From contig CAOLHI010001822.1 of the NCBI GenBank assembly GCA_948474755.1, forward strand, positions 248,001-312,000: a DNA stretch of 64,000 bases. Reading direction: 5' to 3'. Origin of the DNA: Ctenosaura bakeri (lineage: Eukaryota > Chordata > Lepidosauria > Squamata > Iguanidae). The notes under the pieces are model-generated. The model worked only from the letters and a program-made list of their open reading frames with translations. It ran no database searches and was not told the DNA's origin. This document shows positions 10,760 through 21,889 of this stretch, one piece after another (position 1 is the stretch's first letter; each line of letters begins with the position of its first letter). The translations under genes and the position numbers were made by a program.

Positions 10760-11052
10760 CATAAGAAATCCATTTTGTAAAATTTCACCATCCATTTGTG
10801 AGTTTAGAGTTAGAAAACAAAACATTTTCATGGCCAACATCTGCAAAAGTATTCATCTGTGTATATGATTTTTGATCAGAAAACTGCACTGGTAAATATA
10901 TCCTCATTTGGCTCTTCCTTGGGTGCTAAATAGGACAATGAAACATATTGCCCACATTCCAACACAGCAAGAAATTTTGTAGGCATCAAAGAGATTTTCT
11001 ATATTTTCTGGAATAATTTTTGCACATTTCTGTAAATGATATCATTTTAAAG

Positions 11053-11087
<35 letters not shown>

Positions 11088-11099
11088 GTTGTTGATAAT
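10760..11099. other. Unassigned stretch with TG microsatellite
   Basis: Ordinary AT-rich flank. A (TG)n run of about 28 bp lies at 11056-11084, just beyond the 3' side of the BovB remnant that follows. Confidence 0.5.
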
Positions 11100-12260
11100 G
11101 TCTTATTGCATTCTTCCTCACAATGTCCCTGGCTTCAGTCCATGTTTGTTTGGGCTCCCAGTCCACTAGGTTTAATAGTACCAATCTATTTTTCACATTA
11201 TTTTTAAATTCTATAGGGATGATCTCTGGTTTAGTTTTCTTCTTTAGCTTTACTCCAGTTTTTTATATTGGTGGTTCATAGTCTGTGCCACAATCTGTTC
11301 CTGGTCTTATTTCAGCAGAGAGAAAATAAGCTTCTGCTTCCAGTTATATAGTCTGTTGGTTATTCTATTGGCCCTGAGGTGACAATCTTTGTATAGAGTG
11401 GTCTTTGTGGTTACCTGAAGAACGTCTTTGCATTGAACAAACTGCCGTCCTCACAAAATGCAATCAGACACTTTCCTTCTTTGTTTCTTGATCCTATGGC
11501 AAATTCTCCAACAATCTTTGTTTCTAATCTGTTTTCTGCTTCTGCATTCCAATTAACTATACTTATCCACATCTTCTTCTCTTTTTTCCACTTCCTGGAC
11601 TCTGGCATGTAATCGTTCAGTTTCTTTCTCTTCCGTCTCTGTAGTTGGAGTGTAAACTTGCATTATGAGTATACTGATGGGTTTTCCCTGAAGAGTTATT
11701 GATATGATTCAGTCAGACTTTGTGTTATATTCCCTAACTGCTTTTGTTACATCTCGCACCACTATCGATGCTGCCCCATCTTCTCTTAGATTTTTATTTC
11801 CTGAATCAAACATGGTGTAATTATCTGACTCAAAATCTCCTATTCCTGTTCACTTTAGCTCACGCACCCAAAGTGCTGCAATGTTTATACATTCCACTTT
11901 TTGTTTTACTATTGATTCATACTCCTCACACCCCATGTTCCTATAATATGTATTGTGAGCTTCAGATTTGCTTTTCACTTCTGAACACATCAACAGCTGA
12001 AAGTCCTTTCAGCTTGAGTTCAGTTGTGTTGTTAGCAACAACACCACTTGTACTTGTCCTCTGCTCTTCCCCAGTAGCTCGTTGAGTGCTGTTCAACTTG
12101 GGAGTCTTCTAGTACTCTCTCGTTCCATTTGTCATTGTCTCCTCATAGAGTTTCATGGTAAACAACATTCAAAAGTGGTTTATTGGTGTTGCCTTTTGCA
12201 CATTACTAACAAGCATTAGCTGTGGTGCTATTGTCATTGGCTGTGACAGATCCTCTGTCA
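11100..12260 (-). mobile_element. BovB/RTE LINE, endonuclease region (decayed)
   Basis: Reverse-strand fragments of an RTE-clade apurinic-like endonuclease. In order they read VRELK.TGIGDFESDNYT, AASIVVRDVTKAV, MQVYTPTTETEEKE, then WNAEAENRLETKIVGEFAIG, KEGKCLIAFCEDGSLFNAKT and FFRQPQRPLYT. These match the BovB pattern of ELKWTG, VYAPTT, a GDWNAKVG core and the EAN/NTFFQ segment. The catalytic GDWN is degraded, and stops and frameshifts occur throughout. The reverse transcriptase, which should follow at lower coordinates, is missing; the match fades near 11100. BovB is abundant in squamates and drives the SINEs seen elsewhere here. Confidence 0.8.
11411..11640 (-). pseudogene. BovB endonuclease core remnant
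   Basis: The best preserved part of the BovB fragment. It holds VYTPTTETEE, WNAEAENRLE, GEFAIGSRNKEGK and LFNAKTFF. The first acidic catalytic region (GDWN in active copies) is partly lost. It lies in a short open stretch of 65 codons, with the VYTPTT part in another frame. Confidence 0.75.
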
Positions 12261-12487
12261 GTGCCACCTGACACTACAGCTGCTGCCCTGTGGCTGTTTG
12301 GCATGTTTAGTCTGGCTTCTCAGCAAAAGCTTGTCTGACTTGGGAGATCCAACCAGCATCAATGCTACTGTCAGATTAGCCTTTTTCTTCCCAGAAGCAC
12401 TCATCCAACCACCATGGAAAGATAGTGCCTTGGTGGGTTGCAGTCCTGGACATTTTTATTAAAGAGTATGCATCACTGAAACACAAG

Positions 12488-12491
12488 GATC
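12488..12491. repeat. LTR target-site duplication, left (GATC)
   Basis: GATC before the LTR start TGTTACCC; repeated at 13416-13419 after the LTR end GGGGTAACA. Confidence 0.7.
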
Positions 12492-13415
12492 TGTTACCCT
12501 GACTTCTGGGGGTCCCATGGGGGACACCTTGATTCACTCCAAGTTATAAAGGTTGGGGAAATTAGTGGAGTACTGGCATTAGCAAAACGAGGGGCAAGGT
12601 GACCCAGCAGGATCTCTTACCCAACTTTACGGAGTCAGGCCAAGCAAAAGCCAGACAAATGTACCAAATAAATGAATTTTATTAAATGAATGTAGTACCA
12701 CACAATCAATCACTCATCCAATCAATCACACAAGGACTATTGAGAAGGAAAAGAGGTGAAAAATGGATAGAGAATATAGCAAAGGGAATGTAGAGGCAAT
12801 GATACTGCACCTATCCTGAAGTCTTCAGTCCAGGAAGCAGTGAGAAGAATGGAGCTCAGCAAAGAGACAGCTGAGGAGATCACTCAACTAAAAGAGTGCT
12901 GATCTGAAAGTACAGTGGGGAGTTGTCCAAAGAGACCCTCAAAAACTAGGACTACTTATAGGGCAGGACGTACCTCGAGGGTAGGCCCTCTCCTGGGGAG
13001 AACAATGGCCACAACAAAGGAAGGATGCCAAAACAATGGCAACTTGGTTGTTTGCATGATTGGTTTATGCTGGGTTGCAAGTGTTCAGAGTTGCGGTTGC
13101 AAAGGGTTGCAGTGTAAGTTTATCTAAATGAACCTCGCTTTGTAGGATTTTCCAAAGTCAAGGTTGCTGAAGCTAGGGAAAACCTGATAATCCCCTCAAG
13201 TTGGCTACTCTTGGCTGAGGACCCTTTGTTTATGTTGATTTGCAAAGCCTGAGGTCTCCTTGGGCTATGTGACTGGGGATTTTCCTGGTCTTGACCTCAC
13301 TTCAGCCACTTGACCTCTTTGCCTACATGCCCATCTGGGCAACCTCTCTGGCAGGATGGGCATATTTGATATCAAATTTATAGTCCCTGGGATAGGGTAT
13401 GCCAGAGGGGTAACA
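12492..13415 (-). mobile_element. Solo LTR, endogenous-retrovirus type
   Basis: A 924-bp repeat with inverted ends TGTTACCC / GGGGTAACA and a 4-bp GATC duplication on each side. On the reverse strand it starts TGTTACCCCTCTGGCATACC, has a TATA-like TATAAG at about 12955-12960, a poly(A) signal AATAAA at about 12678-12683, and ends CAGAAGTCAGGGTAACA. The order U3-TATA-R-poly(A)-U5 is correct for a reverse-strand LTR. There is no polypurine tract, primer site or coding frame beside it, so it is a solo LTR left by recombination between the two LTRs of a provirus. The ends closely match the LTR at 31205-32096. Confidence 0.85.
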
Positions 13416-13419
13416 GATC
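13416..13419. repeat. LTR target-site duplication, right (GATC)
   Basis: Second GATC copy, pairing with 12488-12491. Confidence 0.7.
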
Positions 13420-15133
13420 CAAAGTGAGATCCATAGGCTTGCAATATGACTGAACAGTAAAACTATTCAAAGTAATTAAGTTTAGTACCCAAATTTCCTG
13501 TAGACAAGAACTGCATGTACATGTCAGTGAAACTGAAAAGTGTCTGAAACCAATTTCCAGAAATAAAGAGGTATCTTTAAAAATAGAGGCAAAACTAGGA
13601 AATTATCAAATGTGTTTTTTAACCAGAAATAGTTTTTTTTTTTAAATTAATAAATAACTGCAGATTTTATGTAGAGAGGCTTAATACATTACACGTACAT
13701 AATTACAGTGACATAATTACAATGTTATGTAGAGTGAGTTCTAATTTAGCAGAATTAGCAATTTGAAACAATACTTATATTTTTGTGAATTTAAAATTTA
13801 ATAGCTGATCATGTTGTCCAGCTCTGTGGCCATCTTTGTCATTAGGCAAAGAGAAGCAAATATTTCAAGAAGCAGATTTTAGGACAACAATTAATTTGTT
13901 ATCGTATGTTCACTGCCAGTGAAGGGGAGTTGTATTTGGCATAATATTATTTTTTCAATGCCTCAAATTTCAAGATTTATTTATGTATGTATTTATTTAG
14001 TTGATTTATCTCCTACCTTTCTCCCAGATCAGAATCAAAGCTTGGCTACATTTGGGTACTATCAATCTTTACTTGGTGAAAGAGATATTTCCTGCTCTGC
14101 ATCAGGTGGCATAATGTCATGAACCAAACTTACTCTTGCTGACTGTCTTGGCTTGCTGTCCTTTAAAGAACTCTCTGAACCTTAAGAAAAAATTAAGGGT
14201 CCTCATACCCCTGAAATAGTTGTTAAATCAGTTGATAACATGGTATGTGAACATGTCATAGGATTCTACCATGGGATTCCATGAGTCTGCTGCGAGACTA
14301 GAGAATGTTTCAGCTGGAAGGCAAATCACATCATGTGCTCAGTCATTCCCTCCAAGATTAATTACAGGAAACAAATGTCCTTGAGAGTGGAGATTAAGCT
14401 AAAACAATGAATGAGTTGTACCTGAACAGGAGGCTCAACTCTCTGCCAGCTTTAACAAAGAAAAGAAGTGTCAAATGTTGAGAAGAAAGCAGTTCAAATA
14501 ATAGACTGTTTTGGCTTTGTGCATAGGTTTCCATATTTTTATATGACAAGATAAAGTGTGGTCTGTACACACACACAGACACACCCAGCCCTATTGTTTT
14601 ATGTAACAGTCAAATCACAATCTGGCTATCAGGACTATGTCAAAGGCTAGTTTTCTACTTCCTCCTCTTCTGTTCCAATTCCTCCCTTATTTCCTAATTC
14701 AGACAGACTTTGGTTTACTTGGGACAACAGTTCATCTCTAAACCAATATGGGAAGCTGTGGTTTAGAGTTCAAGAAATGTAGGAAATAATGGCTAGAAAA
14801 GTAGTTGGAAACCTGTAGAATGTCAGAGATCCCAGCTCAACACACCAGTTCTCAAACCAGATCAACATATTTGTATTTCTTGTGTTGGCTCCTCGTGTTC
14901 CTTGTCCTGAAGCCCACCCAGACAATGACAAAATATGCCCCTTGAGGTTAGTGTCCCAATGAAGCATTGTTTATGTCTTTTATGAGCATTTCTAAACAGT
15001 TGAGTTGAGTTAATGCCCTCATCAGGGAGTTCCCAGCACTGATAGTGCCATTCTAGATTTTCTTTCCCTGTTTCCCAACCTCCATTGAATATTCTTCTGA
15101 TGAGTGGATTTGGTTCAAATTTGTCTCCTGTGG
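13420..15133. other. No gene; possible LINE/SINE tail near 13980-14030
   Basis: About 1.7 kb of AT-rich DNA. At 13977-14030 the phrase TTTATGTATGTATTTATTTA followed by CTCCTACCTTTCTCCCAG resembles the 3' tail of several squamate SINEs and LINEs on the reverse strand, but too little is left to name it. A short CA run lies at 14568-14584. Otherwise nothing recognised. Confidence 0.4.
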
Positions 15134-15620
15134 AGCCTAAGGCCATTTTTGCATGGTGTCACTACCCCACGATGGAGACATGTTGGTAGTGGTCCGTGAG
15201 TCATACTTTCACATGACATAATCGCGGTCTCGCAGCCAGTGCGTCCCTACACATTGCAATTGCAGGACATTCATTTAATGGGAAAAAAAATCCATTAAAC
15301 GCCCACAATTGTCTAATGTTCCCATCACCGTTGGCCATGCGGAAGGGCTGGAAGCACGATCACACACTTCCTTTCCCAGAGCAGCATGGGAAAGAGGCCA
15401 GCTGCACTGCAGAAGGCAGGAGTGTGTCACTTGCACTCCCTTCTACAGGAAGCTGGCCAGGTGCAGAGAGGAATGTTCATGTTATGCTCCCTTCCTGGCA
15501 AAGGCGCTGCTGGGACTGTGATGGAAAGACAATGGAAGGAGGTAGGGTGTGGAAATGGTATAAGTCTATGTGTGTTGATTCAAAACAAACCTTGCTGTTG
15601 CTTCTGGGTCCTCTTCACAT
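15134..15620 (+). mobile_element. MITE family B, forward copy
   Basis: Begins GGCCATTTTTGCATGGTGTC, preceded by TAA, and matches the reverse copy at 3945-4424 along its length (ACGATGGAGACATG, GATCACACACTTCC, GCTGCTGGGACTGTGATGG, GTGTGGAAATGGTATAAG). It has no transposase frame; the overlapping open frames are incidental. The right terminus was not found with certainty. The element is likely a non-autonomous DNA transposon with GGCC-type ends. Confidence 0.55.
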
Positions 15621-15624
15621 GAAA

Positions 15625-16560
15625 TTTCATACAGGACTGTATTGTAGCCTATTGAACATAATTTACTTAGAATAAAATCCCACTGAGTTTAATGAGGCTT
15701 CCTCTCAGACGAGTGTGCTCAGAATTGCAGTTTTAGGCTAATTAGAGCTTCTTTGTGTTGTCCTGTTAATGCTATTTAATTATAGTGACTTGAATGATTC
15801 AGTTTGAAATTTGCTGTTTTATTAGTTCATTATTAGGAAAACAATTTTTCCTCCCCAAAATTGGTTTTCAGTTTGCTAATAGCTAAATTACAAATAAGGC
15901 ATAGTTGACAAAATAATGTACCTCTTCACTACAGTTTCATAAGGTCCTCTTTCAACGTAGTACTTTAACAAATACATCAGTCGATATATATTGTAGCTGG
16001 AAAGGCAACTTTCTTCCTGGTTCTTTATGTGTTTTGTTTTTTCAAAAGTCTGATAATATAGTCACTGGCTGTCTGAATACATGGCCTCATCTTAATGAGG
16101 TTGTAAAATCAAGATTGGGTGTGCATTTAATGAGGTTCACTTTTCCAAAGTTACACTTTCAAAACTTGCATACCAATCAGAATGGAGTGGTACAGCAATA
16201 TCCATGCCTTTCTGAATTGTTTCCATCCAATTTTCATTTTTAAAAAGAAATTACAAATAAAAATAACATGTGCAAAAAGGGCATAATCAGGGAAAGTGTG
16301 TGCAAGAATAGAACATATTTTAAAAATGATTTGCAAAAATGCTTACATTCAGAAAAGTACATACAGAAAAAAGAGAAATGTGCACGAAAATAATGTGCCT
16401 TCATGCAGTTTTTTTAAATGACGTTTTAGATAGAAATGGAATGGAAGAAGCATAATGCCAGAAAAAGGAAGAAACGGAGGAAAACCAAACTTGAACAGAT
16501 TCAATTTTTGTTCAGACCAATGAATTCAAAGTAGAATAATCAAAATTCTTAGGAAGAACA
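15625..16560. other. No gene or recognised repeat
   Basis: AT-rich. The part at 16230-16400 has repeated ATGTGCAAAAA / TTTGCAAAAATGC wording, similar in flavour to the short-period repeat seen at 3560, 46590 and 56350, but too loose to annotate. Confidence 0.35.
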
Positions 16561-16752
16561 TCTTTATTGTAAAAACTGTTTGACGGTGGAGTGGGCTGCC
16601 TCAGAGAATGATGGACTCTCGGTCTTTGGAAGTCTTTAAATAGATGTTGGGTGGACAACTTTCAGGAACACTTTAGTTATATATTCCTACATGGCAGGGG
16701 GTTGGACTAGATGATCTTTGTGATCCCTTCCAGCTCTGAGATTCTATGATCC
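16561..16752 (+). mobile_element. CR1 LINE 3' end
   Basis: The terminal ~190 bp of an older CR1: GTGGAGTGGGCTGCCTCAGA, GGAAGTCTTTAAATAGATG, GGCAGGGGGTTGGACTAGAT, ending in GATTCTATGATCC. It is more diverged than the copy at 7252-7612. Confidence 0.85.
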
Positions 16753-17473
16753 TTCATGGTAATCATGCAATTCTATATGAGACTGATTCAGATGGTAAGT
16801 TAGGGCTGATGTCTTACACACATACATACCAGTTTCACCAAAGTAAGTTAAAGAAACAGGTTCTAGCTTACTGTCTTGCTATATGGACAAAACTGGATTT
16901 GGGTTGTTGTTGTTGTTGCTGCTGTAGTTGTTCCTGTGTAAAGGAAAGTCCAATCCTATAAACACCACATTTTTTTTGACTGATATGCAACAAACTGAAT
17001 ACAGGGCTACCAGCTCAGTGATTATTATGTCTATTAGGATCATGAAGAAACATGAACAGGTTACTTCCTGCAAAGTGAGTGTCAAGTTGTATTCAAGAAT
17101 TTGTTAGATTTGTGTCATACGTGTCATTTCCAGTTCTTGGTGTAATAAAAGAACATATAGTCTATAGTGTGTCCGGTCATCACCTAGCTATCACAGAATT
17201 ATTTACAGACAGGGAAAGATTTTCTGGACAGTCTGAAGCCAAATGTGACAGAAGCTGCATGACGTGCACTTTGGTGACAATAAATGGAATGTCTTTGTCA
17301 GGGAAACTGTCAGACTCACACACCCGTCTTCTCTAAATCATTATCTGTTTAAGGAATAGCTTCATTATTACTGTACTTTCAGTCTGAGGCCAAAGAACCT
17401 CTTAGTCACCAAATCATACATATACAACTTTGTGGAAAAAATGACTCTGTTTATGTTCCAAGTTTTGTATTTA
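16753..17473. other. No gene; small GTT microsatellite
   Basis: A (GTT)n-GCT run lies at about 16903-16928, which is the kind of tail BovB-mobilised SINEs leave, but no SINE body is readable next to it. The rest is unassigned. Confidence 0.4.
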
Positions 17474-17713
17474 GAACCATAGAATCATGAATCATAGAGT
17501 CAGAAGGGGTCTCATGGGCCACTGAGTCCACCCACTATTCAGTGCTGGATCTCCAGCTAAAGCTTCCCCAGCAGGTAGCTATCTAGCCTCTTCTTGAATA
17601 TCTCCAAAGAAGGACACCCAACTACCTCTCTAGGCAATTGGTTCCATTGTCAAACTGCTCTTACTGTCTAATGTTCAACTGAAATCTACTTTTCTGTAAC
17701 TTTTGTCATTTAT
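17474..17713 (-). mobile_element. CR1 LINE 3' end, reverse strand
   Basis: Starts with the reversed CR1 terminal repeat (AACCATAGAATCATGAATCA) and continues GAGTCAGAAGGGGTCTCATG, CAGGTAGCTATCTAGCCTCT and CTAGGCAATTGGTTCCATTG. It is old. It may be the far 3' end of the large CR1 that lies to its right, with the reverse transcriptase region lost, or an independent insertion. Confidence 0.8.
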
Positions 17714-17715
17714 TG

Positions 17716-17837
17716 AGGCCAAAGAACTCTCTGGCTGAGAATTCTAAAGGCCCCTCCCTAAACTACAAACCCCAGGATTCCATAGGATGTTGAAAGTGGA
17801 ATAATAGCACTATAACAGTATATTGTGGAAATGGCCC
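17716..17837. mobile_element. Palindromic MITE (family A) copy 2, right half only
   Basis: Only the right arm is present: GAGGCCAAAGAACTCTCTGG, CCCCTCCCTAAACTAC, CATAGGATGTTGAAAGTGG, and the end CACTATAACAGTATATTGTG then GAAATGGCCC. It lies exactly between two CR1 segments. Confidence 0.75.
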
Positions 17838-17849
17838 AAGACTCCTCAA

Positions 17850-18343
17850 AAATGATGGAAAGTGATTCAGGGAGTACATCAGCACATTCTTTCAGTACTC
17901 TGGGATGCAGTTCATCTGCCCCTGAAGATTTGAACTTGTTTAGGTTAGCTAGACAATTCCTGACTTAATTCCCTATCAATCTTGATTTGCAATCCAGATC
18001 CTTTGCCAAGGTCTCTGCTGCTGCATGAAAGCACAAGGTATTAAATAGCTCTGCCTTTTCATTGTGATCTGTTAGCATTTTGCCATCTTTACTGAACAGC
18101 AGCCCCATCATCTCCTCGGTCATTTTCTTGCCTGAACGCATCTGAAAACATCCGTTTTTGTTACTTGTTTCTTGACTAACCACTCTTGCCTCACTCTGAA
18201 CTTTAACTTTCTTTATACTAATCCTGCAAGCTTGGGGCACACATCTGTACTCTTCCTTGGTGACTTGTCCATCCTTCCATTCTTTATACATACTCTTTTT
18301 TTCTTTTTCTTCTCTTCCTTGTGCTTGTTGTGCAGCCACATCT
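17850..18343 (-). pseudogene. CR1 ORF2 linker and start of reverse transcriptase
   Basis: An open reverse-strand stretch of about 124 codons (18339-17965). It has the charged linker between endonuclease and RT (KEWKDGQVTKEEY, then CRISIKKVKVQSEARV, a FQMRSGKKMTEE block and DGKMLTDHNEKAELFNTL), matching the CR1 pattern K.WK.G..T..EY, CR..IRKAK, KGFF and EKAE.LN.FF. It continues in another frame to DELHPRVLKE, the opening of the RT fingers. The match then stops near 17850. Confidence 0.8.
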
Positions 18344-19199
18344 TGTTACCCCAAAACATAGGTGCCACAAGGGCCAACCTGCAATGCCAAATACCTCCTT
18401 GAAGCTCAAAATCAGGAGGCTGCGAGAGGGGAGCAACTTATCAAGATCTTTCCTACCAGCATTTATGGGCACATGCAGGAAAAGAACGAGCCAAAGATTA
18501 AAAAGTAAGCTAAAAATGTGCTTTTATCAGAGGGAATTTGCTCATGCATGCACACAAGATACACACAATCACACATTTGCACAAGAGCTAACTGAAAGAA
18601 AGGGAGGAAAGCAGATAGATGCTGTGAAGGGTGTGGGCGATATTTACCAGATCCAATGAGAAGCAGAGAAGTGGGATGTGGTGACTGAGGGACTGGACCC
18701 AAGGGCAGTTCTCAGTTTAGGAATCAAAGGGACAGAGTGACACTCAGAAAGGCAAGAGACTGCACTGGGCATCCTGAAATCAGGGGTATTGGTACTCTGA
18801 AAATAGTCTGTGGCTGTGAAATTTCTAGATGCAAGACAAAGGGAACCTGTTGTGGACAATGGGTCTGGAATGGACTGATTGGTTTCAATGTCTTGGGAGG
18901 GGTTTTTTGGGCTATCTGCAGTAGGATATGCACACAGTAGGGGTCCTGGGCACCTTATTGTCTTCTAATGTTGGCAGTTGATAGGATTAGCTCAGAGCCA
19001 TTAAGTCAGGCTGTCTTGGCTAATTTCAGAGAACTTTTGACCTGGCCGTGCTGGGGTCTAACCTACTCCCAGCCAGTGTCCCTTTCTACATGGCCTTGCC
19101 AGCCATAAGTATAATATGTTTTATGCCAACACAAATACGAATTAATATATGTTGCCAATTAGACCATATTAAAATGTGGGGGTGTACGGCCTGGCAACA
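18344..19199 (-). mobile_element. Solo LTR inserted in CR1
   Basis: An 856-bp insertion with inverted ends TGTTGCC / GGTAACA that interrupts the CR1 between its endonuclease and linker. CR1 text is readable on both sides (GTGCAGCCACATC before, TTCCAATGGGATTGTTTGTG after). On the reverse strand its first ~240 bp match the LTR at the start of the window, and its last bases (TTTTGGGGTAACA) match the LTR group ending GGGTAACA. Flanking bases ATCT and GACT are not an exact duplication, as expected for an old insertion. No TATA or poly(A) signal was clear, so it is decayed. Confidence 0.7.
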
Positions 19200-19319
19200 G
19201 ACTTTTGTTTCCCAATTTTCTTTTCCAATGGGATTGTTTGTGATTGTGCTTTTGCAACTCTTTCTTCAACAACTTCTACTCTTGCTAGATGTCTTTTTCC
19301 TTTGGCATGTCCAGCCATG

Positions 19320-20060
19320 AGCCATTCCACTTAGTTAATTCCCTGGACTTGTTAAAATCCGCTTTCCTGAAATCCAGAGTCCATGTTTGACTATAATCTT
19401 TACCTTGTTCCCCAGTTGTGGATTCTAGCATTACAAGACCACTTCTGCTTTGATTCCTGTGACTAACTCCTCCCTTTTGGTTAAGAGCAAGTCCAGGTTT
19501 GCTGATCCCCTTGTTCTTTCCTCTCCCTTTTGAAATGAGAAATTATCTGCAAGGAACATCAGGATTTGTTGTGCAGCCTATGCTTAGCAATTAGTCTCTC
19601 AGCAGATATCAGGATCACTGAAGTCCCCCATTAAAACTAATTCTTGCATCTTTGAGATTTCTGAGATTTGTTTCTGAAAAGCAGAGTCCATCATCTCTTC
19701 TTAGTTTGGAGACATGTAGTAGCCTATAAAATCATATTTAAACTTCCTGCAGTAGGACTTCAAGATCATCTTGTTTGTTTCTCCAGCTCTGTACATTGGT
19801 GTATAGACATTTGAAACTTTGTTTGTTCTCAGCTATAAATTTATGGTCAGTTTTGCTGTGAGTTTCATTCTCTCCCTCAGCTTCTTATCTAGAATTCCCA
19901 TCCCCATATTTAGAGCTTGTCTTTGGGTTGTCATTTGATCTATCATCTCCAGCCACCCGAGGATTTAATTTAAAGCCTTCTTGATCAGACTTGTCACGAT
20001 ACTACCAAAGTCAATAGCCAGTAGACTTCTATATAAGAAGTGAAGGGCATGGTTCCAGAA
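19320..20060 (-). pseudogene. CR1 endonuclease remnant
   Basis: Reverse-strand pieces of the apurinic-like endonuclease of CR1 ORF2. LMGDFSDPDIC (about 19600-19640) corresponds to the LLMGDFNYPDICWE box that carries catalytic Asp and Asn; the Asn is changed to Ser here. Further on, LALNQKGGVSHRN, SGLVMLESTT and LDFRKADFNK match the end of the domain. Stops and frame shifts are frequent. Confidence 0.7.
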
Positions 20061-20240
20061 GCCCAATCTCTCTTGTTTATACCATCTATGCAGTGAGTCA
20101 TTCACTTATGATATCTTCCTGTTCCTCTGTAGTCCTTTATCCTACACTGACAGAATTGACAAAAATACCACCTATCCTTTAGGTGTTCTTGGCAGTTCAT
20201 TAGTTCCCACATGAATAAGGAGAAGAGGGTATTGATCAGT
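20060..20240 (-). pseudogene. CR1 ORF1 esterase-like fragment
   Basis: Reverse-strand reading gives LIKNTDQYPLLLIHVGTNE. The HVGTN box is the conserved signature of the GDSL-esterase-like domain carried by ORF1 of many CR1 elements. The L1 at 20257-21873 inserted inside this domain; the rest of ORF1 resumes at about 21890. Confidence 0.65.
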
Positions 20241-20256
20241 GTTCTTGATGAGTTTT
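20241..20256. repeat. L1 target-site duplication, left copy
   Basis: GTTCTTGATGAGTTTT, matching 21874-21889 at 15 of 16 positions. Confidence 0.85.
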
Positions 20257-21873
20257 ATTTTTTTAAATGTTTTTAATTATTATTATAAAAAAAGGAACAA
20301 TACATAATAGAATAAAACAAAAACACCACATGAATAACATAAATGTGAAAAAGAGACGCAAATACAACGCAAATAGTTGCATTACTATTTCTCTCCAGAT
20401 CCTTTATCATCATATTCAACATATTATATATCATATTGATTATACATTTTTATTTCATGTATCTAAATCTCATTCTCTTTCTACTAATTATTCTACTAAT
20501 TATTGCTATAGTAATTTCATTCTTAAATCTATTTTTTCAACTGTATTTAACCTATTGCTAATACTATATATGAACCTGTTATTAACCATAAACCCTAACC
20601 CTAAATGTGAACCCATTCCCAGAGCCAATTATATTTCAGCTTACTCTGCTTTCCAAAATTGTAATTCTTCTCGTGGAGGTGTGACATTTCCCTCTTTTGT
20701 TAAAGTCTTTTCTACAAATATTTTCCATATTGCTTCAAAGTCATTTCTTTTCATTATCTCCTTTTTAACCTTAATTTGACATGTTAACTTATCATTGATC
20801 GCAATTTTCCACACTTCTTTATACCAATCCTTTATTTGAAAATCTATTTGAGTTTTCCATTTTCTCGATATAATTGGCCTTGCTGCAGCTAATAAATTTG
20901 TAATTAACTCCTTCATTGTCCGGGTACAATTAACCTTATCAAATATAGATAATAATGCTATACTTGGACATATTTGTAAATCAATTCCTGTTATCTCTTT
21001 TATCTCTTTAAACACTATTTGCCAAAATTTCTGTACACCTTCACAGTTCCACCACATATGGATATATGCGTCAATCTCTTGGCAACCCCTCCAACATAAC
21101 CTTGAATGATTCTTGTCTATGTGTTTTAACCTTACTGGTGCTAGGTACCATCTCCAAACCAATTTATAATAATTCTCTTTTATCCTTATGGGTAATTTTT
21201 TTAATAACACTGATTCCAAATTTTCCCCCAGTCTTGAGTATCTATTTTTTGTACTAATTCTTCCTCCCATGTTTTTCTAAGATATTCATCTTCATCTTCA
21301 TCTTTTAACAATATTTTATATATTTCTCCTGTGGTACCCTTCAATATTTCATTTTCTTCCATCATCTCTTTGCTTTATCATTTGTTCAAATCTAATTTAT
21401 TCTCTAAAATCTTTATTATTGCTTTTCTAATTCGTTGTCCGCTGCTCCAACTGAATATAATTAAACCATGCCATCTTAGTACCCTGCAATCTCTCCTTTA
21501 TTCTATCTTTATTCATCATTATATTCATCCATTCTTTTAACTTATATATTCCCTGGTTTTTTAATCCCTTCTCTAATTCATCCCTCAAATTTATTGGAAA
21601 TTTTTCCATCATCACTACTGGAATTAATGGTGAGATAGCCGGCATTAGTTTTTCCTTATTTTTCTTCCAAATTTCTAATATATTCTTTAAAAGGGGGTTT
21701 TCTATTTTTCTATTTCTCTCTTGAATGGATTCCAGAAAAAGATATTCTCTAGTCTCCTCTCAATTTCTATTGCTTCCATCTCTAACCATTCTAAATCCCC
21801 TTTTCCTGAGACTCCATCTATAATATAGCTCAATTGATTTGTATTATAATACCATTTTAAGTTTGGGAGGCCC
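20257..21873 (-). mobile_element. 5'-truncated L1 inserted in CR1 ORF1
   Basis: A reverse-strand L1 of about 1.6 kb with a 16-bp target duplication (one mismatch). It starts inside ORF2 at GLPNLKWYYNTNQLSYII, continues through EMEAIEIERRLEN and the C-terminal frame at 21270-20641, then an AT-rich 3'UTR and A-rich tail at 20257. Its ORF2 is a different L1 lineage from that at 6831-10744, judging by the differing WYLAPVRL / WYYMPVQI text. A chance TAACCCTAACCC-like string in the 3'UTR (20588-20603) is not telomeric. Confidence 0.88.
20641..21270 (-). pseudogene. L1 ORF2 C-terminal region
   Basis: A 209-codon frame running to the ORF2 stop. It shows ENYYKLVWRWYLAPVRL, CWRGCQEIDAYIHMWWNC, and the Cys-containing C-terminal zone that in L1 binds RNA and helps retrotransposition. 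A second open piece at 21645-21427 (INLRDELEKGL, then RLQGTKMAWFNY) belongs to the same ORF2, one frame away. The length of open frame suggests a fairly recent copy, though the 5' truncation means it was never active. Confidence 0.85.
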
Positions 21874-21889
21874 GTTCTTGTTGAGTTTT
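21874..21889. repeat. L1 target-site duplication, right copy
   Basis: GTTCTTGTTGAGTTTT, pairs with 20241-20256. Confidence 0.85.

Noticed and set aside
18350..18500. Splice-like exon of a host gene around 18321-18659
   Set aside because: The stretch lies inside a solo LTR bounded by TGTTACC and GGCAACA; no domain in any frame.
20588..20603. Interstitial telomere repeat (AACCCTAACCCTAAA)
   Set aside because: Only about two units, inside the AT-rich 3'UTR of an L1; expected by chance.
20267..20779. 170-codon forward frame
   Set aside because: Antisense of an L1 3'UTR and ORF2 end; Ile/Asn/Ser-rich AT translation.
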